DNA of 64,000 nt, from the NCBI RefSeq assembly GCF_000247695.1, contig NW_004624742.1, positions 7,998,942 through 8,062,941 of the forward strand, read 5' to 3'. This document shows, one piece after another, positions 24,061 through 36,658 of the stretch. Position numbers and translations under genes: made by a program. The stretch comes from Heterocephalus glaber (taxonomy: Eukaryota; Chordata; Mammalia; Rodentia; Bathyergidae). Below the pieces are notes generated by a model. That model made no database searches and was not told the DNA's origin. It saw only the letters and a list, made by a program, of their open reading frames with translations. Position 1 is the stretch's first letter. The number at the start of each line of letters is the position of its first letter.

Positions 24061-24929
24061 CTTTTCCAAATCTTTAGTAAAATCTGCTATGTGCACGTAC
24101 ACACACCACATCTTTTATGTGTGAATATTGTAGAAACCGTGGCAAATTTCATGTTTGAATTGTATAGAAAGGAAAACTGCTCAGGATGGCTAAAAAAATC
24201 TATTATCTAAATTATTTCCATGGAAGAAGAAACTGGGACCCCAAGGAGTGAACCCTTCCCATGAGTGTGCCTAAACTGTGAGAGGGTACTTGACTAGGGT
24301 TTGATTCAATATTCTGTAGATCTTTAGGAACAGCTGATAGCTAGTTTACAAAAGTAAAAGGCCTCACAATTAAAGCTCTTAGAGGAAAACAGTGTACATG
24401 TAAAATTGATCTACGACTGTGATAATATCTATGTAGTATTTCTGAAAAAGATATCCAAGGACTGGATGAAATGGACTCACTAAAATTTGGATTCATGAAA
24501 GCTTATCAGTAAATACTGATGTTCAGAAAACATAACAGCTATTTTTGAAAAGAAAAAAAAAGTATCTAGAGGATCCTTCCTCAAATTTAAAGTCAATGAA
24601 ACAGCCTGAGTTTCTTGTTTTGCTTTCTACAGGCTGGGGTTTTCAAGAGAAATTTAATATAAAAATTCAAATTTCCTTTAAAAAAGAAACAATCTCCCTT
24701 CATCTGTCCAAAATACCACTCAAATCTAGGAAAAGAGATATAAAATATATGTAATTGTTAACTGTCAAATTTAGACCATCAGAAGATGCATTTTAAAGAG
24801 CAGTATGTAAATACTTTATTCCATTCTAAAATATTCTGAATAGTTAGATGTAAACAGTCAATGTGAAATCATTAATAAACATTAATGGTGGCTCCATCTT
24901 TAACTGTGTGATATATCTTTGGTGGTGGC

Positions 24930-25323
24930 TGAGTTTCAGCCTTTTCTTCTGATAAACTAAATATGGGAGCCATTGTTTGGACAGAGCTCTAACAGTGCCA
25001 GACCAAAGCAGCAAAATGGAGTCACTCAAGCTAAATGCTGCACAATCAGATTGAAACTTTAAGGAAGCCAATCCCAAACAGATCAGTTTCTCTCATCTAC
25101 AGGAGTCAGCATAATGAAGAAGTCCCCTCCGCTTTAACCTGAAGTAACCTTTAGTTAGTCAAGTTTTTCTTTATTGTTCCCATCTTACAAACCCCAAGGT
25201 TTTGCCTCTGCCTAGGGGCAGCCCTCATTTTGCTTTGTAGAATGGAGGCTGCCCCAATTCACAAATCCCAAATAAAAGCCAACTGATCTACAATTAAATT
25301 TGTTGGAATTTTGTCTTTTGACA
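24930..25323 (+). mobile_element. Probable LTR
   Basis: A segment containing AAAATGGAGTCACTC, a purine/pyrimidine-mixed U3, a poly(A) signal CCAAATAAAAGCC near 25268 and an end GTCTTTTGACA at 25323. This is the layout of a class I ERV LTR. The 5' limit is a guess. Confidence 0.45.
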
Positions 25324-26689
25324 GAATCATAACATATTGTGATGATGTAAAAGTAGGATCTACTGATTTTGGCCACTGCCAGAGATTCACCACAGTGAAA
25401 AACACAATGCACTGGTGATAACCAGTGGAGAAGACACTACATTCACATGTTCAAGACACCAAAAGGCTGTCTAAACAGAAGTTAAAACCAAACCAAACCA
25501 CTAAGCTTCACACAAACCACTTGAAATAACAAAGATAGAGCAACATAAATAAGGACCAGCTGATCCAGTACATGACAGAACTATAAATGACTGGGCTAGG
25601 GTAGGTCATGTCAAACATGAGTGCTTTGGGAGATCTGAGTGTACCTCAGGGAGAGGCCATCTGGTTGGAGTCTTTACTCTTGTCAGTTTGTTATGTTAGG
25701 GATACAAGAACAATAAGCTCTTCACGGTCAAACAAGGAGAAAGACACATAAATCAGAAATGATTGTGAGAAGGCCCCAAATTTATGCTTGCCTTTCACAA
25801 GGAACTTTATAATCATTTCATCCATATCTAGAAAAAAGAGAAACCTGGTGATAGTTTTATTGTGATTACATATTACAGATTGAAAAAGAAATGACATTTT
25901 TATGGTGTTGATTCTCCCTCTCTGTGATGTTTATTTATATTTAATTTTGTCTTCAGGTTATTTTATGGTTTTCCTCACAGAGATTTTGTATATATTACTA
26001 AGTTGTACGTATTTATTTTTCGAAAGCATTTGTTTTGAACACAGAAGGTAGAGTCCTCCCTACCCCTATGCCATTGTTCAGTGAGTTCTGATAGGCTTGG
26101 TGGACCCTGTTCTAGAGCTGTATCTGTGGGTTTACATACATATAATATGTAAACAAATGGAATTTTACCCTATGTTTTGTTCCTGCAATTCCTATATGTA
26201 GTGAGTTTCAACTTTCATAGGATGTCTTGGAGATTTTAATACATTGGCATTTGGAAGTCTACTCCTTTTTGGAAGCCATGAAATTATATACTGCAGATTC
26301 AGTACAGTTTCCTAAAGACATTACCAAGATGAGGTGCATGTAGGTAATTTTGCTATTTAAAAATGTGCCATTCACAAAAGATTACATACTATCTAATTTT
26401 CCATGGCATTCTGGAAAAACAGTGTGAACAACAGGTACTTATCTGAACAGATCAAAGATGAGGGTGGGCCTGAAGTTTGACTGCAAAGGTCAGTACTGTA
26501 CCAGGATTCCTTGGTGTTTTTCCTGTCAGTGGTGGTGGTCACATGTCTATGTCTTAAAACTCAAAGGCAACTTTGTTTAGATAAAGGGTGCATTCTTGAA
26601 GATTCAATTAAATGCTGTCCAATATTAACAATGCTCCACACTTTTTCCTGACACTTTTATATATTATACTTGAATCTGTTTTTTTTAAC

Positions 26690-27840
26690 CTTTGTGACTG
26701 TTTTTTTTTTTAAAAAGATATTTGCCTTATAGATTTTTAAAAATCCAAAGTCATTACCTCTATGAGTAAACTTAATCAATCGCATTATTTTGCTCATTCA
26801 TATTTGGACATTTGGACTTATTTCTAGATTTTGAATTTTCATTTATACCTTTTTTCTCCTTTTTGTCTTCTGTTGTATTGGTAACTTTTCCAAGTCCCTT
26901 ATCTCTCACTACTTCCCTTGCCCTCATCTAGTAAGGAAGTATAGATTGTATTTCTGCTCTTTAAGAGGTTGCCTGTCACTTCCCTTTCAAGAGTGTTTAT
27001 CCATGGAACTACCTCATTTTATTGTCCCTAGAGTTTGTTTCAGATTTCTTTTGAAATATATATTTTTTTACAATCTGTAGTTGATTGTGATTAATTATAT
27101 ATTAAACTGGGTTGCCCACTAGTTTTCTTGTATTCTATAGTTCCCTCATGTTTATTTTCCCTTTGAAATATTTTTATCTTTTCATTACTCTTAATAGAGG
27201 GTCTCTGTGGATGGGAAACGCATATGCTTTGTAGATCTGAAAATGTCTCTATTACTTTCATTCTTGAAAAACAGTTTGGTAAATTAGAAAATTCTGCGTT
27301 GAAAGTAACCTCCTTTCAGCATATTAAGATATTACTCCATTTTCTCTTGGCTTATATTTTTGCTGGTGAGAATCTTGCTGTTGATTTGATTTTGTTTTTA
27401 ATGGGCAATCTTTATGGTAGCTTTTCATATTTTACCATTAAATTCCAGGTTTTCACAGTTTCACTTTAATTTTGAAAGTATATGGATTCATCCTGTTCCA
27501 TACCTGAAACTAAGGGCCAGATTTTCTTGAACTTTGGAAAATTTCAGCAAATATTTCTCCAACGGTTGCTTCAAAAACTGCTCTATCCAAAAAACAAAAA
27601 CAAAAAACCCCCCAAACAAAAAAACCAAAAACCCCTCCTCTATCCATTCTTCCACAATTCCTATTAGATGTACTACAGCCTCAGTGTGTAAACACACACA
27701 GTCTAGGTGTGTTTTACAATCCTTATCTTTGTGCCGAGTGCTGACTGGGTAAAGTTAGAACTCCTGACTAATTTATTACTTCTTTTTTTAACTGAATACA
27801 ATTTAGCTGTTCTATCAGTTCATGTTTTAACATTAGTTAT
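26690..27840 (-). mobile_element. Old LINE-1/HAL1-type remnant
   Basis: AT-rich sequence with blocks typical of ancient L1M/HAL1 elements read antisense: ATTACTCCATTTTCTCTTGG, TTTTTGCTGGTGAGAATCTT, AACTTTGGAAAATTTCAGC and CTTCCACAATTCCTATTAG. No open frame remains. Limits and orientation are approximate. Confidence 0.5.
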
Positions 27841-27844
27841 TCAT

Positions 27845-27912
27845 TTATTTTTTGTGCTGGGGACTGAATCCAGCACCCATTTTATGTACCACTAAGCTAC
27901 ATCCCTAGCCTC
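27845..27912 (-). repeat. Old ID-type SINE
   Basis: TGTGCTGGGGACTGAATCCA ... CCACTAAGCTACATCCCTAG, the older ID type in antisense. Confidence 0.7.
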
Positions 27913-28902
27913 CACTGATCTTTTTATTTCTAATACCTAAATTTCTTATATTTATCTGCCCTTAAGTCATATCTACCTACCTTCTAATACTATGACTTTG
28001 TCTCTTTGACCACTCTAAATACATTCATTTTCCACTTATTGTCAGCTGTTCCAAAACTTTTGACCTTGAGTGAATCTACTGTTCCAAGTGCTAATTTCGA
28101 TGGTCGGTCGCCCTTCTTAGCATAGTTTTATTCTGAGTGGTAGACACATTCTGAGTGGGGGGCTGTTTTCTGGTCTCTCTTCTGTGTGCTTTTGCGGTTT
28201 CCTGCACCAAGCCCCAGCTCTCAGTTGACCACCAGGTTTTATCTTGGAGTTCTCAGGTTCCACTATAGTGTCAGCCCCTCTCGGGGCTGGGCAGGGAGAC
28301 AATGAGCAGGCTCAGTCAGCTCCTGGCTGGGAGGCACTTCAGATGGCCAGGTCCTTCTGAAGTACAGCTCCAGTGTTCAGTTAATCACTGTTCTCAGATT
28401 TCTTTTGGGAGTGCGGGCTTTGGCTTCAAAGAGTGACCAGGCTGCAGCCTCTTCCAAGCCTCTCTTGGTGCATATATAGTTCCCTTTATTGACAGAAGCT
28501 GAGTTTCTGGCTGTTACTGCTTAGTTTTGGATGACAGCCTGGCAATTGGGTCAGCCCCAATTGCTTTCCACAGAAATGCTTATCTGGTGTTCAAGTCCAT
28601 ATATGCATTTTTGTTACCTCTTTTCCTATTTTATCTATCATGGCTATACATGAACAGATCAGTGCAACACTTTACCAGCTTTTCCATCAGAACATATGTA
28701 TTTTAATATAAAATTTGTCGGTACAAATTAAAATTATGCTGAATCAGCAAAATTAAAAGTATGCTTGAGTATCGAAAACTAGGCAAACTTATACTGCCAT
28801 AGTATTTCCTCTCCCAAAAGGCTGAATTTCTTTACATATTTTCTACCAACAGCACATGAGAATACTTAGTTTCCTACATCCTCAATAATAAAGTCCATTT
28901 CT

Positions 28903-29001
28903 TTTTTTTTTGTTTGTTTTGTTTTTTGTTACCAGGGATCGAACTCGGGTCCTTGTGCTTAAGCAGCAGGCAGAGAAATCACTGAGCTAAATCCCTGGCC
29001 C
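28903..29001 (-). repeat. ID-type SINE
   Basis: GTTACCAGGGATCGAACTCG ... CACTGAGCTAAATCCCTGGC after a long T/TTTG-rich tail. Flanked by AAGTCCATTTCTTTTT on both sides. Confidence 0.93.
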
Positions 29002-29286
29002 TAAGTCCATTTCTTTTTCTATGAACTATTACCCCCAAATATTCTTCAATTTGGATGTTTAACATATATCACAGAAAAATGGAGTGAGGGAGAAAATTTG
29101 CTGGGTATGGTAAAATTGGTGGTACCATACTAGCATGTGGTCTTGTGATCCAGAGTATTCTTTGGACAATGGCTTATTCTTTAAAAAGACAATACTTTAT
29201 TTAGTTAGGATAAATTTGATCCAAACAGACACAAAAAGACAGTAGGACCAATATAAAGGTGATACCTTCCCTTCACCATTTCTTTA

Positions 29287-29368
29287 TTTTTGCAGTACCG
29301 GGGATGGAACTCAGGACCTTGCGCTCACAAGGCAGGTGCGGTACCACTGAGCTAAATCCCCTGGCCCC
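29287..29368 (-). repeat. ID-type SINE
   Basis: AGTACCGGGGATGGAACTCA ... CACTGAGCTAAATCCCC. Flanked by CTTCACCATTTCTTTAT and CTTCACCGTTTCTTTAT. Confidence 0.92.
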
Positions 29369-30629
29369 ACTTCACCGTTTCTTTATCCTATAGAGTTGAA
29401 TACAGCTGCTACCTAAGGGTTCTACCCTGAAGCTGATCATCCAGACCTGCCCCCAATCTGACAGACAAACCAAGTGGTTATTATTACTGCCAATCTAAGA
29501 ATGAAGTAACAAGAAGCACATCCCAAAGACCTAGTCCCAGGACTTCTTCACAGAACAGGTATTCTCTGCCAAACAAAACTTATTATCTACTATATGCTAA
29601 GCATCACAGGAGTCAGAAGCATAACCACTGTTTGACGTTCTAAAAGCACTTGTAATCTTGTTGGAAAGACCTGAATAGCCATATGAAAAGTCAAACAAGG
29701 TGCAAAGAAGGCAGTATGTTCACTCTGTGTGGTAAGCACAATAAGAGCTCATGCTTATAGAGTAATGGGGAAGCCTCCATTTGGGTCTTTAAGCTTTTAA
29801 ATGTGAATGTGTTACTGGAGGACAGGAAGGTCAGAACCTTGTGGGCTTCAGAGACAGGAACAAAAGATTCCATTTGGGGAGAGAGAGAAAAAGAAGTCTG
29901 AAAAGATGGACTGTTATTCTTTTCTTTGTAGATCCTTATCTCCTGGCTAAAGGGGTGGAAATAAAAGGAGAGGGAAATAACTTTCATGTCACCAAGTTAT
30001 TGGTTAATGTACAAATTGAAGTACTTTCTCTCAAAAACAAGATGCCAAAGGGTTGAAGGGAGGGCAGGGGAATGGGGAAAAACATAAGAAACAAGATATA
30101 TCATGTAAAGGAACAAATTCCCAATAATGACTGTCATCATAATGTAAACCTAAAATGTACCAATAAACTTAATGAAAACAAAACAAAACAGGATGCCCGC
30201 GGACAAGAACGCATCCATACTTAAAAGGTACGATATTTATTCTCATCAGTAGTAGAATTCACTCTGAAAATGGAGGTTTCTGTTTCAAGGCTAATTACTG
30301 AAAATTCTTTTAAGTAAAAAACAAACTTTAATGTGAAAGGTAAGGAACAGAAAAGGTATGGTAGCCAGCTCTAAAGGAGTGAATATCCAAATGCTTTTGA
30401 GCTTAGTAAATGTCTTATTCACTAGCCTTGGTATTCTCCAAGTGCAATGCTGTGTATTTAGGGGCAATCACCACTGGAGCATTAAAATAGACATTCGTGA
30501 GAACCACACATGCTGCATCACTGTTACCAGAACAAACAAGGTCCTTGTCTCCAGGGGAAAGGGAAAAGTAAATCTCGAACTGTGTGGCATCATTTCCTGC
30601 TTGCTGTGCACATGCTATCTTCTTCCTTT

Positions 30630-32555
30630 CTCTTTCTCCCTTTTTTATTTTTATTAGAACCTACTGTACTTGCTATATATAATGATCATATTCATTATAG
30701 GGAATTTGTACCTGTACATAATATGTCCCAATTCTGGTTTTCCATTCTCCTCCCCTTCTTTCAAACCTTCTTTCCCTCTCCATTTACAAAACTTTGTTCT
30801 CATATTCCCCCTCTATTTTTTTTTAAAAAATCCTTTCCTCCCCCATTCCCCTTCCCATGAGAATATGTTCTACCAACTTCCCAGTATCTATCCTATTTTG
30901 CAACTTATTTACCCTTTGGGTTTCTCACACATGAGAAACAATATGATATTTAAACTTGAGTGTCTGATTTATTTCACTTAACATTTTGGTCTCAAAGTGC
31001 ACCCATTTTCCTAAAAATAACTCAAGATTATCCTTCTTTATGGTATAGTACTCCTTTGGATATAAGTACCACATTTTCTTTACCTATTCATCTGTTAATG
31101 GACATATGGGCTGTTTCCAAGATTTAGCTATTATAAATAATGTTGTTAATAAACATGGGCATGCATATATCACTGTGGTATGACTCTTTCGGGAAGACAC
31201 CTAGAAGGAGCACCACTGGGTCAAAGGGAATCTCTAGAGGAATCTCCATACTGGTTCTACCAGTTTACATTCTCACCTACAGTGGAGAAGGATTATTTTT
31301 TCTCCATAGCCCCACCAGCATTTGTTATTGGTTTACTTCTTGCTAATAGTCATTCTTTCTGGAATGACATGGAATCTCAGTGTTGTTTTAATTTGCATTT
31401 TTCAAATGACCAGTTATGTTGAACGCTATTTCATATTTATTTGCTTTTTGTACTTCTTCATCTGAGAAGTGTCTATTCATTTCAGATGCCCATTTTTGGA
31501 TTGGGTCATTACAATTCGGGGAGGGGGGGCTTGATTTTTTTTTGCGTTCTTTTCATATTCTAGATGTTAGTCCTTTGCCTGAGGAGTAACTGGTAAAATT
31601 TTTTTCCCATTTGTGTGTTGTCTCTTCACTGTTGGTGGTTTCCTTTGGTGTGCAAAAGCTTTTTAATATGATATGATCCCAGTTGTTGATTCTTTGTAGT
31701 ATTTCCTGTGTGATCAGGGTTATGTTCACAGTATGCCTACACCTATGTCTTTGAGAGTTCTGCCTGTTCCATCTTCCAGCAGATTAACCATTTCTGTTTT
31801 AATATTTAGATCTGTAATTCATTTCAATTTTAGTTTAGTGCTTGGTGAGAGATACGGGTCTAGGCTCAGTGTTTGGCAAGTGGAAAGCCAGTTTTCCCAG
31901 CACCAGTTTTTTGGCCTCTTTGTCAAAAATAAGGTAGCTGAGTGTGCTGGGAATTTTTTCTGTATCTTCTATTCTGCTCTACTAATCTTCAAGTCTGTTT
32001 CTTTGCCAGTACATGCTGTTTTTATCATAGTAGCTTTGTAGTATAACTTCAAACTGGGGATTGTGATTCCCCCTTCCTTGCCCTTGCTGCCCAGAATTGC
32101 TTTTGTTATTCTAGGTCTCTTCTGGTTCTGTATGAATTTTAAGATTATTTTCTCTAGTTCTGTGTTATGCTATTGGTATTTTGATTGGGACCGCATTAAA
32201 TCTGTATAACAGTTTTGGAAGTATGGCCATTTTCATTATATTGATTCTGCCTATTGAATAACAGGGGATGTCTTTCCATTTTCTGATATCCTCTTTGATC
32301 TCCTTTTTCAGAGTACTGTAGTTTTCAATGTAAAGGTCTTTCATTTGTAAGATTGATTCTTAAGTATTTTGGGTTTTTTTTTTTGACGCTATTGTGAAAG
32401 GTGTTATCTCCCTAATTTCTCTCTCAGAGTTAGTTATACATGTACAGGAATGCTACTGATTTTTGTGTGTTGACTTTGTATCCTGCTACACTACTCAATT
32501 TGGTTATCAATTCCAGAAGTCTTTTGGTGTAGTTTTAGGGGTCTTCTATGTCCTT
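30630..32555 (-). mobile_element. LINE-1, 5'-truncated (ORF2 3' part and 3'UTR)
   Basis: The plus strand shows the antisense of the classic LINE-1 ORF2 C-terminal region: landmarks are TTAATGGACATATGGGCTG, AGGAATCTCCATACTGGTTC, TTCTCACCTACAGTGG and CCAGCACCAGTTTTTTGGCC. On the minus strand the element runs from about 32555, truncated inside ORF2, to about 30630, where a T-rich plus-strand stretch marks the tail. Frames are broken, so it is inactive. It lies in intron 2 in the same sense as LRRC8C. Confidence 0.85.
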
Positions 32556-33743
32556 TCTTCTTTTTTTAAAGAGAAGTTTTATATTCTCAGCAAAACTGAG
32601 AGGAAGGTATAGAAATTTCTCATATATCTCCTGGGTCCTTAAAGTTATGAAACTTAGAAACTTATAAAATAGTACATTTTCTATAGGTTTCATTGATAAT
32701 TTAAACCCAGACTTCAAGTAAAACAAACCTCAGCCAAGATCTCACAGCCATGCATTCATGGAATCAGATGCAGTGAAAATTTGGAAGTGGTGGCTTCTAG
32801 AGACCTTCTTTTGAGAAGAAACAATTCATATCATCCATGCTGTAAATCACCGAATGAGGCCAGCCTAATAGTTCCTAAGGTCAGCGCTAAATGCTGACTG
32901 ATGTAAGAGCTATAAAGAGAATGCCAGATTTGGGAGGCCTGTTTGTTTATTCCTAAGAAAAAGAAACCATCACATCTACATTAGGGTCATGTTTACATCT
33001 TCCTCTCTTGCTCAGGAAGTACAATTCCACTAGCACTGTAAATGCTGACTCATCAATTTTCCTGAGGGCGAAGATGACGATACATATTCTCATTGTTAAT
33101 TTTTTTAACTCTTGGTTAGCTTGACACTTTCTGGCCATCAAGAATGTTTCATTTCCTGTATCTTGGTTGTATTTATACTGTATTTTGTTCTCTCTTTTTT
33201 TAGAAAATGGTTCTACAATAAACAAGGAATTAGAGGGAAAAAAATTTAAAATGAGAAAAGTGAGATTTGACACAGTCTCCTCTCATTCTACTACATGGCA
33301 TTTTCCCATAATCCAACTGGACCACTGTACTATTTAATTTGTGTAAGTTTAACATTTGAGTGGGAAAACATCCATTTCAAAGTAAAAATCCTGTGGGAAT
33401 GGGAAAATTCAATGGATGTAAAAACTATGGATAAATATCACTTTAATTTAAAACAAAGATCATTTGTTGTACTTCTTTGAAGAATTTGAAGTATTTATCT
33501 GTAATTATGCTTCTTAAATAATATAGGGAAAAGTCTTTGAAGCCATTCCCAAGGATTGAAATCTTAGTTCTGCACTCACCTGACTTAAAGATACCTTACA
33601 GTTAAATTGGGAGTGTTTAAAGAAATTTAAATCCCGCTGATTATCTACAGTATGTGAACAGCACACATATAAAGAATTCTAATTATTAGAAGCATACAAA
33701 CAAAAATCTGCTCTAAAAAAATTTTTCAAAAATGACAATTTTA

Positions 33744-33845
33744 GGGCCGGGGACTCAGCTCAGTGGTCCAGCCGCCTGCCTCACAAGCGCAAGGTCCTGA
33801 GTTCAATCACCGGTACCAGGGAAAAAAAATAAAGCAAAAAAAAAA
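33744..33845 (+). repeat. ID-type SINE
   Basis: GGGCCGGGGACTCAGCTCAG ... CCTGAGTTCAATCACCGG with an A-rich tail. Flanked by AAAATGACA on both sides. Confidence 0.92.
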
Positions 33846-34212
33846 GGAAAAATGACAGTTACAGAAAGTTACTATAATAATTCAAGAACAATACACTATC
33901 ATATTCAGCAAGTGAGGATGTCAACGGCTGGGCTGTGGCCCCATCTGTGCAAAGGAAAAGAGAATAGGTGTCATTCACTGTCACCACAGAAGGCCTGCAG
34001 TTAAGGCAGGAGCCGACACATGGGGTAGGACTCAAGACTTCCTTGATCCTCCTTACTTCCTCCTAGGTCAAACAGGGCTAGTAGAGATGGCAACCTTTAG
34101 GGAAAAAAAATTGAACCTTGGTGTCACAAGGGTGAGAACCTGAGTTTGACTGTCCAGGCAGTCCCTTGGGATCAGTCTATTTGGATGCTCTCTTTATAGC
34201 TTTTGTTGAAGG

Positions 34213-34270
34213 TTTTTTTTTTGCAGTGCTAGAGGTCAAAGCTTCAAGCACACTAAGCAAGGACTCTATT
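34213..34270 (-). repeat. Decayed ID-like SINE
   Basis: A T-run followed by GCAGTGCTAGAGGTCAAAGC and AGCACACTAAGCAAGGACTC, resembling the antisense 3' half of an old ID. Weak. Confidence 0.4.
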
Positions 34271-34832
34271 GTCAGGTTTTAACAACCAATATATTTTCAA
34301 TACAGAGGTGCCAATTGTGCTTTAAAATAGCTGCCCCTAATATTGCCAGTACTCTCAACATTTCTTAGGAAAGCTAATATTCTGAACTTGCCGTTATATT
34401 TAAAGTCACTATGTTTAACAGCCTTTATCCCTTTATCTTAGAAATAGAAAGTGCTATTAATTTTTATTTCGCCTCTGAAATCTCATCAGTTTTCATACCC
34501 TAAGAATATAATTTATGCCTACAGTCCTATAAATAAGTCTATATCGAGAACCTTAACTTTCCCAGGAAAAATTGTTCTTTTTCATTTACGCCCACTGTAC
34601 TTTTTAAATATACACTTTGCAGCAATTATAATAGTTTAAGGAGGCTATATATAAAATTCCATGCTGCAATAATTTAAACATTTTCAAGAACAAGACCAAG
34701 GTTTCTATCATTAGAACCTAGCACAGTCCCTATAGCATGTAAAAACTAATATGATGAATGAATAAGTGTGTTATTTTGCTTCTGAAACTATTCCCTAAGA
34801 CCTTTGGTATAGAGATGGAACTTTTAATTACA

Positions 34833-35137
34833 GTGGATCCTCAAGTTATGACTAGCCTGACATAAGAACAACATGAGTTATGACCTGAATGCTAGCTGCT
34901 CAGATAACAGATTTAACCCTTAAAGAGTTCTGGAAAGAACATTGCAAAATCCTTTCCTGTATGGGGTTAAATGAGAAATCCTGGGCCAATGTCTCTCTAA
35001 GGACATTGAGATCTACCTGTATATAAGAGAGAGACTTTGAAGGCTGTGTAGAGGAGCCTAAGCCTTCATTTGACCAACTTGAGTTACAAACAGCCCGAAC
35101 TGAGTTCGTAAGTTAAAGGTTCACGGTATTCTATATT
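34833..35137. mobile_element. Possible Tigger/MER-type DNA transposon remnant
   Basis: Starts CAGTGGATCCTCAAGTTATG and ends with TTCGTAAGTTAAAGGTTCAC then GGTATTCTA, which pair imperfectly as inverted ends. The interior has no coding frame. The call is tentative. Confidence 0.4.
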
Positions 35138-35195
35138 CCCCATAATACCTAATGTAGTGGTGGGAATCTAGTCAACATTCAATAAATATATGCAC

Positions 35196-35252
35196 TAAGG
35201 ATAGCCTGGGCTACATAGCAATGCTGTCTCAAAAAAACAAACCAAACAAACA
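35196..35252 (+). repeat. B1-like SINE, 3' part only
   Basis: GATAGCCTGGGCTACATAGC, then GCTGTCTC and an A-rich tail. 5'-truncated. Confidence 0.65.
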
Positions 35253-35373
35253 AGCAGTATGGATTTGTTTACAGTTTCATAGCAAAAATTTCGTGAAGAA
35301 CTCTCCTCTCTCCAGATATTCTCAAGAAAAAAACTAGATATTAATGTTTTAAGAACATTATAAAAGAGATCTC

Positions 35374-35501
35374 TACCCAGATGTGGTGGCACACACCTAT
35401 AATCCCAACTCTTGGGAGGCTGAGGCTGGAGGATCCCTGTGAGTTCAAGGTCAGCCTGTACTACACTGGTGAGACTCGATCTCAAAAAAAAAAAAAAAAA
35501 A
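35374..35501 (+). repeat. B1-like SINE with target duplication
   Basis: ACCCAGATGTGGTGGCACAC, TTGGGAGGCTGAGGCTGGAG, GTTCAAGGTCAGCCTGTACT and an A tail. Flanked by AAAAGAGATCT on both sides. Confidence 0.9.
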
Positions 35502-35858
35502 GAGATCTTTACTTTGAACTTTCACTAAATCACTTCTAAATTCTCTTCCAATTCTGATAATCTGTTTTTTTAAAAGAAAGTGTAATGCTACAGCATTCAT
35601 GGATAAGAATAATCCAGTATCATGAAAATACTATTGTTAATCAAGAACCACTAAATTTTAAGAGATTTAATTCCTTGAGAGACTAACATATACTGGAGTT
35701 AATAAGCATAACCAAGACTTCAAAATTCATTTAAACATGTTTAGAATGAAAAAATGGTTTTCTCAGAAAAGGACATGAAGATTGTACGAGTCTTAGCACA
35801 GCTCATAAAATTTAATCCATGGGCACAAGGTCAAATGCTGATACCATTACAGAATTAC

Positions 35859-35946
35859 TTTTTTTTTTTCTGGTACCAGGTATTGAACTCAGGACCTTGC
35901 CCTTGCAAGGCAGGCACAGTGCCACACTGAGCTAAATCCCCAGTCT
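35859..35946 (-). repeat. ID-type SINE
   Basis: TGGTACCAGGTATTGAACTC ... CACTGAGCTAAATCCCCAG. Flanked by ATTACAGAATTA / ATTACAGATTAA. Confidence 0.9.
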
Positions 35947-36328
35947 CTATTACAGATTAATTACTACTAATGATAAGGTATACTTTGGGATGCTGGCAAT
36001 ATACTTCTCCATATAACATCAGTATACACGGGCAATCATCTAGATTAAAAAAAAAACTAGTTATCACCATGAAAATCAAAAATTTGTTATAAAACAACCA
36101 CAGAGCCAAAACAAAAAATTCTCAGTTCCATAAAATATATTCCACTGATAATCACTGAAATAAGTGTAACCTCATATAAGGAGGTGGCTCAATTTCTACA
36201 GTTTCTTAAACTTTGCCATTAGCAATACATTTTTTTTCCTATGCAAATTTTGGCTGTAATCCTACATATCAGAGCATATAACAATATATAAATCAAAATT
36301 TCTTGTTCTCTTGTTAGCATGTTATTGC

Positions 36329-36355
36329 AATATATCCCTATATTGGGGATATATT
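36329..36355. other. AT-rich inverted repeat (hairpin)
   Basis: AATATATCCC at 36329-36338 and GGGATATATT at 36346-36355 are exact reverse complements around a 7-nt loop. Confidence 0.7.
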
Positions 36356-36634
36356 AGGATATATAAGGCATTTTCCCCTTAATTTGTTACTTAAACACCA
36401 GACCCAGTCTCTTTCTTTGGCAGTGAGTTTATGCTAATTATTCTAAGGGTGAGGCCTCAGCATTCCCATCCAGCTCTGCAGAGGGCAGTGGTAAATTTCT
36501 CATACTACCCAAAAAAATTCATTTAACAGCTTTTCCTGCTGTTTAGAGAAGATCTTCTTTTTCTCATCTCCTTAGTAATTTCCTCTATAAAAAGCTTTCT
36601 TCCATCACTTTATAATGCAGGTTTAAACTGCAGT

Positions 36635-36658
36635 TTATTATTATTATTATTATTATTC
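36635..36658. repeat. (TTA)n microsatellite
   Basis: Eight uninterrupted TTA units in intron 2. Confidence 0.9.

Noticed and set aside
30358..32041. Several plus-strand frames of 80-116 codons between 30.3 and 32.1 kb
   Set aside because: They are antisense readings of a truncated LINE-1.
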